NCBI GenBank assembly: GCA_027405735.1
Contig: JAPEHQ010000002.1
Coordinates: 2,616,501 to 2,680,500, forward strand
Length of the DNA: 64,000 nucleotides
Origin: Mucor racemosus
Lineage: Eukaryota; Mucoromycota; Mucoromycetes; Mucorales; Mucoraceae
Direction: 5' to 3'
The notes under the pieces: model-generated
The model's input: only the letters and a program-made list of their open reading frames with translations
Told to the model about the DNA's origin: nothing
Databases searched by the model: none
Program-made: the position numbers and the translations under genes
In this document: piece after piece, positions 1 to 13,164 of the stretch
How the letters are laid out: each line of letters opens with the position of its first letter
Numbering within the stretch: position 1 is the first letter of the stretch

Positions 1-3000
1 TCTGCTAAATAATCCTAGTTGATTATAAATTTCCCAAAACTTATCTTGCTCTTTTTTGGTATGAATGGAGGTAACCGGATACTTTGTGCCTTGCATGTCG
101 GCCAAATACTGATATGTCGACAACTTTTTTCTACGAACAGATACCATGGGCAATGCGCAGAGTTGCAAAACGTCTTCAACCAAAGAAGTAGAAATTAAGC
201 AGCGATCATTGCTTTTATTACTGGGAATCATTTTTAGATGTGTAATGGTAAATTCAGGCACAGGACAGATACCGAAAAACTCTCCAACCGGGAAGTTGTG
301 AATGGCCGTGCCGTCAGGATCATAATATGACCCTTTTACAGTTAAACCAAGCTCACTCTTCAAGTGATTGATACCTTGAACAAGCCAGGGGTTGTAGTGG
401 CTTTTATGTATAATATTATACCTATTGAGTGAACCCACCTATTCAAATAAATGTTATTAATCAAGTCATTATGGGAATATAATAGTACTTACATCGGTAT
501 TGTGCCTGAGGCGATAATCGGCCAACAAGCAATCTGTGAGCCTTGGGGATGCATTGTACATGGAAAACTTGCGTATAATATTTGTGTGAACACCTCCTTC
601 TAAGCTGTTGGTGCCGCGAACACATCTATATACTGGCAAACCAAGATCGTCGACATATCGAACGTAGTAGAGAGGTACGCCCACAGGATCCGATACATGT
701 CCTTTCTCTATCGCTTCCAAGATTTTTTTCGCCTGAGCCTTGCATGCATTATCAAATAAAGGTTGCCCACTCTTTGCGCACACTGCATTTCCTAGATCCT
801 GGAAAAGTTTTTCCACCACAGGTAGTAACTCATTTGAAGGTGGGATTGCCCTTCTTACTCGCTTTGCTATCCAACCTGGGCTTTCTCTGACCACTTTATC
901 CCACGTAGTTTTCTGGCGTTCAAGGGCTTTGCTCACTCTCTTCTTGTCATCCTGGCTTGTTACAAACAGAGCATCGCTAAAACGAGCCATAAATACTTTT
1001 TGAGCACCATGCTTCTCAGAAATTGGAAGCGAATCCATCAAATGGAAAGCATCCTTCAAAACCAAAGTTGGAAATGTTGAATTATCAATTAATGGTTCCT
1101 TTTCTGCAGGGAGTTTGGTTGTCTTCAAGCAACTAAATTGTATGCGCATTGTTGTGATGTTGTCCTGTACATCAAGGTCAGAAAAAGTTCTAATAAGCCT
1201 CTTTGAAATTCTTTTGTCATGATGACAGACTGGCGCCAAAGCATCAGATGTGATAACCTTCAAGATCTTAACCTCAACACAGCATGTGCATTTGATAGAA
1301 CTGTCAAGAGGAGTATCCAAGATCTCTGCAATTGCTAACTGTTTACCGCGACATGTTTTTGCTGTGGCATACACATTGACAACAGTACCAACCTTCGATT
1401 TCTGGTTTACCGGATGATTTAGTACTTCAAATGTTCTCATCTTTTCCAGCATACACAGCGCAACACGAGCGTCACAGGCAGCATATTGGCGTTGATCAGC
1501 ATCTAAAGTGGCAGCTTCCCAATCTCCGGATCTGATGCTATTAGGCTTTGGTAAATACTGTCCCAATATATCCTCGCAAAGGCTTTGGAGTGAACATTTC
1601 TTTAAAGTATGGATATGGCCCATTTCCATATAATGGCTAGCCAAATCAACATACGCCTTTCGAGCATAAGAAGACTTCTCAACATTATAGTTCGTTTCGA
1701 GCTTCATTAGATCTTGCTTGACACTACGGCCAACCTTTATGACATTAGTGTCCTCGAGAAATAGCTTCAACTGCCCAGGAATGGGGTTTGAGATATCCAA
1801 ATGGAACAGGTACACAGACTTTTGAAACGCAATTTGGATCAATGAGATTTTTTGCCTTATTGATTTCTTGTTGACAAATTTAGTTGTCCACTCACAATCA
1901 AATCCTACATGGATTGGTACAATTTGATTGCCATAGGGATTTGGTGTCAAGAACCTAAAAAGTTGAGATGCCATGTTGTTCATTTGAATGGCTGATTGTA
2001 AGTACACAATTGAAACATCTGCAGGAAGTTCGTAATGAGGAAGACTTGGGTTTCCAGTTATAGCTTCATTAATATGAACAACGTTATCTTTCAATGATGG
2101 TATCCAACGCTCAAGGCTTGGCTGGTCTGCTACAACGTTATCTGTATAAAAAACACGAGGCAGCTCTTCTTGGTTTTTCAGGTAGGTCTTCATCATTTGA
2201 ATAAACCGTTCCTCAAGATGAAGCAATGATTTTGTGGGCGCTAAAACCATCATTCTGATTTCCTCAAACTCGTTACATAATGTGTATAATGCAGTGAATA
2301 TTGAAACGCCTTTAAGTTTAGCAATTTTTTTGATAATCTTAAAGGTATGATCGCCCTTAAGGATAACACCGCCAAGCTTCATCATCTCTGCATCAATTCG
2401 AGCCTTCAAATTTTCCATATACGAGGTGTATACATAGCCAATATATGCAGCAGAGGGTACACTACCAGAATATCCAATTGAATCCTCAAATTCTGAAAAG
2501 TCTGCGATCTTATCAGGAGCATATCCAAAGGAAATTTTTTTTTGGCGCTCATCTAGAGAGTGCTGGAAGTCGTATGCCGCATCGAGATATTGAAAATAAA
2601 GTTCATCGTATCTCAAACAATGATTCTCTCGAAGAACTTTATGTATTCTTCCTGGGCCTACGGAATTCTGCATTAAAGGGCGAATAAGATTAACCAACAA
2701 TTTTGAGATGCCAGATTTCAATGTTAGCAAAGCTGGAAAGTCGCTCTGCACACGAAGAGGTAATTGCTGAATAAGGTCACTATCATAGCCTGTGTAATTA
2801 TGCTTATCAGATTTAGAACAGACAAAGCGAGATGTCAACATGTAAAACGAACTAAAATCAAACAACAAAATTTATGAGTTTATTGTTATTATATATTAAA
2901 TTTGATTTGAAGCACTTACTCTTTGATATCAATTACATGACGAGCTTTAGGAGTGAACCCTTTTACATTTAGGTGACCACCGCATCCAGATTTACAGCAA

Positions 3001-3703
3001 TTTAGCTTCTTTCCTGGGGCCGTCAAATACTGTGGAAACCACAAAAACATTCTTGGTGTGTACAGAACCTCCGGCTTTGGTGCTTTATTTCCACCAAGGG
3101 CAAAGCTTGGACAGCTGGTGGATACCCAAAAGGTTTTTCCATCTGTATATTCTGATGGAGGCTTACCACGATTGCAAAGTTTTCCTAACCTTTCAAGGAT
3201 TTTCTTGGAAAGTTGGTCGGCTGGACTACCCTCGGCAATGTTGAGAAACTCTTCTTCTTCCCTTTCGATCGAAGCATAATCAACAGGAAGAGCATCGTTA
3301 TCTTCGTCATCATCACTATCTTCATTTCCGTTGCAATCCAAGGGTTCAAAGTTTCCATTAACATCTTGCACACTACTTTGATTGCTTGACAATGATGATT
3401 CTTCATTGCCGTTCAATTTTGCAGCAGAAATTTCCTTTATTAGAAAGCATTAATGTAAATCAAATGTTATTTAATTTATATAAAGTATACACTTACTTCA
3501 GAAGAGGAACTACTGGGTATAGCAGCAGAGGTTGATGGCTCACCAAATGTTGATGTTGTATCAGGATTGATGCTTGCATGTGAGTTTTGTTCTGCTAATG
3601 TAGTTTGAAGAAATACATCTATTCTTCTTTGAGATGAGTCTTCTTTTGGCACATTTTTGGAGCCTTTAACTCGACCACGACCAGTACCTGAAGATTTTGT
3701 CAT
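1..3703 (-). CDS. Transposase-like protein with embedded 3'-5' exonuclease (3' end beyond window)
   Basis: I join four exons: 3703-3497, 3434-2920, 2851-493 and 438 to the left edge. All have GT-AG borders and phases that fit, giving at least 1,173 residues. The start begins with a basic GRGRVKGSKN stretch like an AT-hook. Exon 2 ends in a zinc-ribbon-like segment (C..C, G, R.V.D) resembling DUF6729. In the joined protein, KGDHTFK (D about 408), YTDN (D about 478) and GTNSLEGG (E about 992) look like the three acidic positions of an RNase H-fold transposase. Between the last two lies a DEDDy exonuclease: FDCEW (559/561), VGRSVKQD (621) and YAACDA (697/701). Likely role: DNA transposition or a domesticated derivative. 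Family assignment is by motif only. The reading frame is intact, so it may be active or recently so. The C-terminus is not visible. Confidence 0.75.
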
Positions 3704-4109
3704 TTTGAAGTTTTTTTAATAATAATTTTTTTTAAATGGTCAAATAAATATTATAAAATATTCAAAACTAATGCAGCTTTTTCAATATTTCAATTAAGAC
3801 AGTAATGAATAAAGTTGTAGGCTTTATATATACGCTGCATGCCCCTCCCTTCATGGGTTTTGGGACAGCGCATTAATTAACACCATGATTCAGGACAACA
3901 TTAGTACTCAATAACCACATTTATCTCAAATTCTAATTGGATCAGAAACACCCAATTTAAAACCCAATAACCTCTATTTGAGCAATTCCATTGGTCGTTT
4001 AGAATTAAAAACTGTGTTTTATTGGCTGAAACTAGCATTTAAAACCCAATAACCTCTGAATCAGACACTTTCATTGGATTAGAGGGCCCCTTCTATGAGC
4101 AGTGAGCCA
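3704..4109. mobile_element. Probable right-hand subterminal region of the transposase-bearing element
   Basis: This stretch lies directly upstream of the transposase-like gene. A 20-bp unit (TTTAAAACCCAATAACCTCT) occurs at 3956-3975 and again at 4038-4057, and each copy is followed by a CATTGG motif. The palindromic GGGCCCC sits at 4084-4090, just where the homology to a different repeat starts (about 4110). I infer that the element ends near 4090-4095. The other end is off-window, so neither a terminal inverted repeat nor a target duplication can be checked. Confidence 0.4.
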
Positions 4110-5266
4110 AAATGACAAAATTGATGATCTGGACAAGAATATTGTTTAAAATTAATATTCCGCTTATAAGCGTTGTAAGTCTTAAAAATAAGAGATTTTG
4201 TAATACTTGAGAACTTTTTCAAGAATTTACGATGCTGTATCCACTTTATTCAGGCTTATTACTGTAAATATTTATACATGTTAATATTGAGTGGTAGTTT
4301 ATTTGCTAATAATATAGTCTTACTCTATAATTATTGCGTTAGAGATAATTTACGTTGGGTTTTAGTCCTACCTCTCCAATATCATAAACATAATCATGGC
4401 CATCACCGAAACCTATTGCCGCTTTTTATCCTCTTTGTCCCAAGCCAATTTATTCAATGATTCAATGTATGCTTTACTAGAAGAACCAACTTAAGTACTT
4501 ACAAATGGCTCCTCGGTATTTTCATTCAAATTCCATAAATTAAATTGACTTGTTCCATCTACAATAGTATCAAACGTATCATCAGCCTGCCTTATGATAA
4601 ATGTCAATCTGAAATCAAAAATATCCCATTGTCATTGTTATGAGCTATGAAAAGCTTGATTTTTAATAATAATACAGCAATTAAATAAAGCACAAGATGA
4701 TGATACTAATTAGCATATGGTGAGTATTTGACATCTAAGTAATTTTGATGAAGTATGCTTTTAAACCCTTTTAAAAATCCTGAGGCAAACACAACATCTT
4801 GGCCTGTAATTTCTATCCATCAAAATGTTGCGATTTTTACTACACAATGAATCCACCCTTTATCTATCTTATTAACCTTGATGTACACTGTTGGATATCA
4901 GTCTTTTACCAGTTGTGTTTTCTCTGATTCATTAACATTCAGTCATATTAAACGATGATTTGTAGCACTGCCAAAAAAAAAGAACTTATGCTTCAAGAGT
5001 TTTCTGCATATCAAATTATGCAATTTAGTAGCAATGATTGCACTTAACTATGCTTTTTGAACCTATTGATGTTAATTAAAATAATTATTACTTTCATTCA
5101 AAAGTAAGCTTTGCTTTATACTTTTACATTCACCCATTCAATAAATGACATTGAATTTATTATTCGTTATATCAATCAACTAACTTTATCTTAATTCGAT
5201 ACATTTGACAATTAAATACCTAAATTACACTTGAGCCACCAGGTATCGTCACAAAAAAATTTCGTA
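4110..5266 (+). repeat. Dispersed repeat family R1, copy A
   Basis: This segment is repeated in inverted orientation at about 25551-26715, and its first ~480 bp again at about 29560-30031. Shared landmarks read by eye include the GATGATCTGGACAA start, the dynein-like fragment, a GCAGTGCTACAAATC-type segment and an end near TTCGTA. No open reading frame of its own is convincing. It is more diverged from the other two copies than they are from each other. Confidence 0.75.
4373..4600 (-). pseudogene. Dynein intermediate chain (WD40 C-terminal part) fragment, copy A
   Basis: Read on the minus strand, this encodes VDGTSQFNLWNLN, then EEPF, then LNKLAWDKE, then the remains of a ...YDIGE end. This order matches the last WD repeats of cytoplasmic dynein intermediate chain (family pattern: DG.G..DLWNLN...E.P, ALN...W...G...A.GDS.G....YDVGE). 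Stop codons and frame changes interrupt it. Exon sequence is followed by the remnant of a splice donor, which suggests capture of genomic DNA rather than cDNA. Confidence 0.6.
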
Positions 5267-6430
5267 CAGATCGACGAAGAAGCATCGCAATTTAAATCAT
5301 TTTTTGTGTCCATAGATCTGAGCTTTCTCACATATTCATAAATCATCTCTGCATGAACCATATCTCTATCTGTTCAATTTTGCTACAAAAATAGTAATTA
5401 AACAAAAAAAAAGCGTTGCGACTACAATTATAACTCTTTGGTATTTATTTAAAATATAAAGTAAAAGCAAAGGTTTATGGATTACCATAGCCTTTGTGAT
5501 ATATATACTATTTTTTAAATTCTATTAATAATACAGTAAAATCTATTTACAAGTAAGGATTATGGTGTACCTTTGAGAGTTGGTAGTGATATACAATATA
5601 CAAGACAACATCTTGTTTTCCACTTCTTGGTTGTTGGCCACTAAATAGAAACAAATATTCTTTAGAAATTAAATATATTAACATGAGTTTATTCATTCAT
5701 TTAAACCAAGTCAATACTATACATATCTTATAAAAGAATGTCAATAAAAGACATTATGATTGAACACCTGTAAAATAGGCATTAGGCATCAACACACAAA
5801 CGTCCACTATTTTGCAATTATTCCTATAAATATAGCATACTTTATGAAGATATTATTCTTTTCTTCAAATTTCTTTTAATCACAATAAAACCACGGAAAG
5901 ACTATAATTGCATTTATCAACGCTTTTATTTTTTATTTTATTTTTCATTTTTATAAAATTATTACTTCAATTTTATTGCATCTAGTATTGCACAACTTCT
6001 GTAAGTTTGCGACTTTCACAATAGGTACCTTCCCTCTATGGGTCATTGATATCTGTCTAAATATAAAAGAGTTAATATCAAAATATAAGCGTACTTGCCA
6101 AGCATTGATCAAAACTGACCTGAAATTGATTGTAAAAAAGTGAGCACCTAAATTGATGTATTCGTTTTTTGTATCCACTGAAATGTCAAAAGAGTCTTAA
6201 GAAATAATCTTGCCAGAATATTACGTTTTTATTAACAATACATCCTTTGGATGTATTTATATATATTAATTATAACTACTAATAGGATTTTACTATCTAA
6301 GAATATGATGTAAATCAATGATCTGCATTGATTTGCTATAACACTAATTGTAGACTGAGATCTTGGATGTGAGACTTATGATGAGTATTGACATAACATC
6401 TACATGATGGTAGATTCAACTCAAAATTAC
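5267..6430. other. AT-rich intergenic, nothing recognised
   Basis: No coding signal, RNA gene or clear repeat was recognised. Short open frames here have no family resemblance. It separates two unrelated dispersed repeats. Confidence 0.4.
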
Positions 6431-7550
6431 TCTGCATTTTTTTTTTCAGTGAAAAATATTAATTTTCCATCGAGAAAATTAAAATAATAGTTCACAGCAC
6501 AGCTTACGACCTATGCTAACTGAGTTCCAAAATCGATATGTTGTAAAACAGATCGAAAAATGATTCAAAAAACAAAATTGTTTTATGGCTCATGAACTGC
6601 AAAGTAAGTCGACCTAGTGCATTAAATAGTTTTTGTACAGTTTTGGGTTTTGCATCCATTTAAATAGAAATTAAACAAAAATTCCACATTAAATTGTGCG
6701 TAAAATTCAATTGAAATTTTGGAGGTTTTTTGAAGGTACCACATCACTTTTATAAGCACATTTAAACTATAATTAACTAAAATGATGCGCAAAAAATTAT
6801 CTATTGATCGAGATATTGCTGAACCTTTTAGCTGCATTTTTCGTAGAGAAAACAAGATTTCTGTCCAATTTTTTTTCAGATTCAGAATTTGGGATGAGGG
6901 TATACAAGGGAAAAATGGACGCCAGAAATGGAGATACCTTTTTGTACATATTTCTGAGGATATCTCTACGAAAAATTAATATTTCAAAAAACTCTAAATT
7001 GGGTCTGAGAGAGCTCAACGAGCTGGATGACATGAATGCAAAAAAAATGTTTCTCAATTTAACTAATATTTTGAACCTTACTATAGAAATGCCAAAAAAA
7101 ATGAAAAAAAATAAAAGTGCTCAGAATTTTTTTATATTAAAATATATTATAGAACACCTTAAAACAAGTAATTTTTATTATTAGAAAGTGGTAGTATAGC
7201 TTAATTTTTTCTAGAGATATGAAGCCTCAAAGTTTTCAATCCATTAGCAGTGAAATACGCGTAAAAAATCCGAAACATTAGCACTGAAAAATTAATACCA
7301 ACTGCAAAAAATAGGATATTTCCGGATACTTATTTTTGGATCAAAGCTAAACATCTCAGGCACATTGACATATAATTTTTTCTTGGTATTATTTAGTGAA
7401 AACAAAAAGTAGAGCAGGGATGAAAAATGAGACCCAGTTTTCAAGGGAAAAGCAGTGAATTTTACGCGTTTTTGAGTCTTTCGTGAGATATAGAATAAAT
7501 TTAGGAATAGGTAGCATAATGCGACTAATTCATATCTATTTTATAGCATC
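6431..7550 (+). repeat. Dispersed repeat family R2, copy 1
   Basis: About 1.1 kb matching 55716-56835 in inverted orientation over its whole length, with a partial direct copy at about 31085-31620. It includes an open frame at 6804-7184 whose C-terminal part (LNELDDMNAKK, NLTNIL, TIEMPKK, NFFILKY) is also readable in the second copy. In copy 2 the upstream frame is broken by a CGA-to-TGA change. I recognise no protein family. No terminal inverted repeats were found by eye. Confidence 0.7.
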
Positions 7551-7983
7551 TAAAGTATATCCTGAGATGTTTTTAGTACGAGATTATTTATAGAAAGAGA
7601 GCACGCTTCCATTTTGAAGATGGAAAACTATGAACTTTTTTTTTTGAAATTTCAAATTTTGCTCGATTAAGAACCTACGAAACTATTATCTATTCTAACA
7701 TATGGAGTATAACGTTTTCCGAAAGGAACAGAGCGATTCAACGGCTTGTCGATTATAGAGTGTAGCAAAACAAATCAACACATGGAATATTTCTTGTTGA
7801 TTTATTAGAAAAGGATCCCTATTATTAAAGACTACATACTATAGAGTTTAATTGTTCACTCGCAAAAATGTCTCTTCAAAACTTAATAATACGTGAATTT
7901 TCAGATAATCAAATCAGAATATAAATATATATGTATAAAGTGTATGCGCATTCTGTTATGGCAAATAAAAAAAAGGAATAATT
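7551..7983. other. Intergenic 3' flank of the DHX34-like gene
   Basis: AT-rich. The first part may still belong to repeat R2, since 31480-31620 aligns loosely with 7510-7620. The rest shows only the downstream flank of the helicase gene, with no gene recognised. Confidence 0.35.
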
Positions 7984-10900
7984 TTATTCAATTTGACGAA
8001 AACGATGATCATCATTAGTAACGTTTTGCTTTGGTAAACTACTACATTTCTCTAATACATGCTCTGTAGCTTGCATTTTGTTGAATGAATAAGTGTTTCG
8101 ACATCCTTGACAATACCAATAAGTTTTAATGTGCACTGGTATAGAATCAGCAGCGGCAGGTATCGCCGAGGCAGATGATGGCATATCTATACTGTTGTAG
8201 AATAGATTGGGGGTAATCTGTATTCCAGTTCGAACAACTTATAAACGCACTCCAAGTTAGTTTTTTACAAATTGAAATCAGTACAAAATATGCACATTAC
8301 CATCTTTTGGTTTCCATTCTCTTGGATATGCGTGTCCATCTTCTAATTTTTCGCTAGATTCGATATATTTGGGATACTACATGTATCATTTAACGTAAAT
8401 ATAGGTCCTTGATATGAAAAAAACAAAATATAGTATTACCATTTTCAATAATTCAGAGGCTTTAGCAGCATTAAGCTCTGCTGAAATCGAAGTATCCATA
8501 AACTCGACCAATTTTCCTACGAGTAACATTTTTTTCAGCACAATAACATGGATATCATAATTTCTGGCTCTTACTGTTAAGGGATTGCATTTGCAATTGA
8601 TACTTTTTCTCTGCTTCTGGAGTCCACATATCTATAATTTCGTTCACTTCTGCAGCATTTTCCCTTTCATTTAGTATTTGCTGAATAGTCGACGGAAGTG
8701 TGTTTTTTGTGGATGGACTAATAATAAAATCTTCTATAGTTTCATCTATAGACTATTTTTGAATGTATTAGATGTAAATATTGAACAGAGGTTGTTATGT
8801 ATGCATACTTCTCCCAAACCGCGACTGATACGAAGATTCAACAAGTTGTTCCATTCACGACGAAGTTTATGCGTTAAATAGATAACATATTCTGCAACTT
8901 GCGATGTTCGAAATCTTATCACGAAGTATGAATCAACTACCACAACAGAACAGTCAAAGTTCAAGTCAACTTGAAAACAGCAGCAAATTAGTACAATTGC
9001 ATTGTTTTTTTTTTAGAAGACTAATGTAACTTACTGACTTTTCCAAACAGTAACAGCGCGTGAATACCTACATTTAAGGATTAAAAAATTGATATTACAA
9101 CCATCAAATTTGAGTGAACCTTACCTGGAACTCTTGTTATATTTACTAAGAACGGCTTGTTTGTTTCTAATAGCTGCAAGTAGCATAAAAGCTGTTGATA
9201 CATTGAATCCTCCACAGTTTGATCATCTGCCAAAAGGGCATGTTTGTATACTCATATAAATAATTTCAAACTGTAAAACTTACCTTTTCTAGTATTTTTA
9301 TCGTGTCCTTGAACCCATTCTGGATGAGAAGCAATAACACTACTGGGATGTATAGATAAAAAGCTCTTGGCTATATAAAAAGGAGAATTAGTAGCAGAAA
9401 ATTTGGCTTATATTGTCGTTGATATACCTGGTACTTGAAATACAATCTCATTACTTTTTCTATAAGGATTGTGTTCATCACCAATAGCTAATTGTGGATA
9501 TAGCGATGAACAAAGCACCAATTTAACCAACTGAATCTCTCTTTCTGATAAAGAATATGCTCTAGATTTGAGTTGTTTAATGTTGTTTGCAAGTGAAAAT
9601 TCTAAATCGCGTATATCTCTACTGTCATCTTCATCTAATAAATGATGGTTTTTAGTGAGATGAGTCAGCATAATTTTATTGTTCTGTTATTACCACCGAG
9701 ATTTGTTTCATCATGCACATTTTCCATCCTTAAAATTCGTCGTTTTTTACTAGACTTTTCGTCATATCGACCTCTTCGAAGCTGCTCTCGAGCGTCATAT
9801 TTTGAAAACTATAATTGATGTTTAGAAATATGCTTTAAATGGTTCAGTTTAACAGATTACCTGCTTCTCTTCATTGTCAGATTCATCACTATCATTCATT
9901 GATTGTAATGATTCCAGCAAACCTGGTTGGAAATCATTCAGAACCTTTTCGAATTGTCTCTTCATTTTAGTGATCTATGAGTAATTCGTCAGCAAATGAT
10001 CATTGTTTTCGTAAATCTTTTTGATCGAAAATTACCTCGTATAATCTGTGTTCCTCTACTAAATGTTCTTTACACCATTTGCGAGATGAATTCTGATATA
10101 GTAAAGTTAGTGTATACGTTGCCGTGGAGTTAGTTAGTTAGTATTATTACCTTACTACCCTTGACCTCAATCCATTGCTGCCAAAGATTTAGCATTGTAA
10201 ATGGATCACCATCCTTAGAATCGAACTCACTTTTATTCTACAATTGTGATTAATAGCGAGATGGGGCAAAACGCTTACAGTGTAATATTTACCTTTATAT
10301 ATTCTCGATTAGTATTTTGAGTTACTCTGGTAAAAGGGGATTGTACACTCATGCCCGCTGCGATGGTCAATATAGGATCTACAACGTTAAATACCTATAA
10401 CGTATCATACATTTAATTCAATTTCAAAGGTTTTACAAAGGTTTAAAATAACATACCACACCTAAAATAAGCATTTTGCCTACAATACAATCAACTGGAA
10501 GTTTGGATAAAACTGAGCCTAGGCCTAAAAGCTTCTCATTTGCATCAATCGCTCCAAGGTTGGAGAGGAAATCCATTGACGAATTAATAAAATCCATTGA
10601 TGGAGCCTATTTATGACAGAATTTTTTAGTTTTGAATACAAATTTGAAGCTGTATTTTTACCTCTATGTAATCAAATAATCTGGGATTTCCTAATCCCAT
10701 CGACTTAATCTGAAGTAAAAGAGGATCGAGAGTTTCTCGTTGTATTTCTGGTATCGCAAAATCATGAAAATGATTAAACTCATTCTCAGAGTAAAACCTA
10801 AAGCATTCCCCTGGTCCAGTTCTGCCTGCACGACCCGTTCTTTGTTTTGCACTTGCTTTGGAAATCCAAAATTCAGAAAGCCGGCTTAGTTTTGAAGCTG

Positions 10901-13164
10901 GATCATGGTTCATCTCCTTAACTTTTCCTGTAAAGAGTATGGTCGATTATTGATACTTTAACTTTAATATTTGCATACCATTTACCTGAATCAATAATGA
11001 AGCGAATGCCATCGATTGTGATACTAGTCTCAGCGCTACAGGTTAATTTACATTAGTAAATGTTGACATTTGGCACCATTGTATAGCTAAAACCTACATG
11101 TTTGAACTAATAATGCATTTACGTATCCCTTCTGATGGAGAGTCAAATACTTTTTCTTGATCTTCAACAGTCAATGAAGAGTGTAGCATAAGGACAATCC
11201 ATTTTCTAAGATTTTATTAATAAATCAAACATTCTATAATTTCATGCTTTTGATAATTACTTTGTTTTCTGCGCATAGATATTCAATTCTTCGGCAAGTG
11301 TGGTAATCTTTATAATACGTGGGTTTAAAATTTAGCAATTCTATATGATAATTTGACGCTTTACCTCATTTATACCAGACATAAATATCAAAAGATCACC
11401 TCTTTCATTCACTGGAACAGATTGATCTATGTATTCTAAAACTTTGATGTATGGATCTGTATATCTTCGTTAGCAGATATACTTATCTCATTTATTGACT
11501 TTTCAAAATACCGGCTTTAACCATTGACGATCTACTAGGAATTGATCTCTTTGCATAGACATTGTAAGATTTCAGACTACATTATTATATGATTTTTATA
11601 GTTACTTTGACTAATTCTGCTTGACGTTTTCTGTGAGCTGCTTCGTCAATGAGATTTTTATCTTCCTCTTCAAATGGCCAATAATGGACTTTGACACTGT
11701 ACATCTTTCCAGGTATCTTTTTGTCAAAATATTAGTATATTACAGAAAATCTAAGAACTTAAACACCTTACCACTAATGTTGGTGCATCAAAATATTGAG
11801 CAAATAGTTCAGCATTGATGGTAGCACTCATCAACACAACATGCAAATCGCTTCTTTGCGACAATGTCTTTTTCAATAATGCAAGCAAGAAATCACCTTT
11901 GTAGATTGCAAAGAGTTAGAGTTTAATAATATAAACTAATGTATATCTACTTACCCATCATATGGCGCTCATGAACCTCATCTACCACAATAACATCATA
12001 CATTGATAATAAATTATCTGTGGCATATTGACGAAGAAGTAAACCCTAAATTTTTTGAAAAATGTTAGCATTTCAATCTTGAAACAAAGAGCTTTTGACG
12101 CCTTACTTCTGTCAGAAATAGTATACGAGTTCTATTTGTTCTTGTTCCTTCGAATCGCACTTGATAAGCAATTTTTGATCCATATTCATTCATTGTCTCA
12201 TAACTAAATATAAGCATTTTTATCTCGGTAAATTCCTCAAAATATATGCATGCAAAACAATTTATTTACCTCACTCTTCTTGCCAAGGATGAGCATGCAA
12301 TTCGTCTAGGCTGTGTACAAGCAATCTTATTGAACCCAGCATTCATCAAGATCTGTGGAACTTTATAAAGGATTTGACATGAGCCAAAAATAATTTATTG
12401 ATCCTTGAATAAGCTTACCCTGTGTACTTTTACCACAACCAGTATCACCAGCAATCAATAAAATTCTATGTTGTTTGAGTGTTTGAACAATTGCATTAGC
12501 GAATGGAGTTACTGGAAGGGCAGTTTTTGTTTCTTCAATCTTCTTTTTTAGCCCCTCTCTTTTCTTTGTTTGGAAATCCTGAAACAATATTAATGTGTGC
12601 CGTATCATCTCGCCTTCCTGGCGGACAATATTCATGCGATCATCGTGTGTTGATTTTCGAAGGATTTTTCCATCACAAACACTTCGCTTTAATTTCAGAT
12701 AAAAGCCTAAAATTGAAGATATACGTATTCAATTACATGTAGGTAATTTTTATTTTTGTATATTAACCTTCAAACTCGTAATAAATTGTTGATCCTGTAG
12801 GAATTAACCATGAAACCAAACCACGGTTTCTGCGTGAAAAAAATATATCATCTGTCTCTTCTGTCCAAGCTCTGCTCGAATTTAAATCATAAAATGAAGA
12901 CTCTTTCTCATTCTTTTTCTCTTTTAAATAAATTTGAGCTTCTTTCAATGCTTCTCTGTTTTTTGCCGGGTCATTTATCTATATTATTATTATGATTCAT
13001 GAACAAAAAGCCACTATTTGATAAATGAAAACTCTTACAATCTCTTTCAAATCCCAGCGCTTTTTTCTAAAAGCTTCCTCATTTTTTATCAAGGTTCCAT
13101 CGACATCATACTTTTCTTGTGGAATATATTCTGGTTTTCTTTTACGATTACTATTATAACTCAT
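7984..13164 (-). CDS. DHX34: DHX34-type DEVH-box RNA helicase
   Basis: About 29 short exons can be joined into roughly 1,180 residues. The start is ATG at 13164 and the stop at 7984; nearly all junctions are GT-AG with consistent phase. Helicase motifs in order: GDTGCGKST (about 199-207), DEVHERH (293) instead of the commoner DEAH, SAT (325), a GDLLIFMSG strand, and QRTGRAGR (520-527). They are followed by the winged-helix/HA2 region with KMLILG and the EEHRLYE and LCSSLYPQL blocks typical of DHX34. The last exon has a C..C/H/C finger-like segment (WYCQGC...EH...C), as in animal DHX34. Family role: RNA helicase in nonsense-mediated decay in animals; the role here is inferred. One exon near 9286-9370 did not phase cleanly in my reading. 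The gene shares a 417-bp upstream region with RPL10. Confidence 0.9.

Noticed and set aside
6804..7184. 126-codon frame as a host gene
   Set aside because: Lies wholly in repeat R2 and is broken in the other long copy; treated as part of the repeat.
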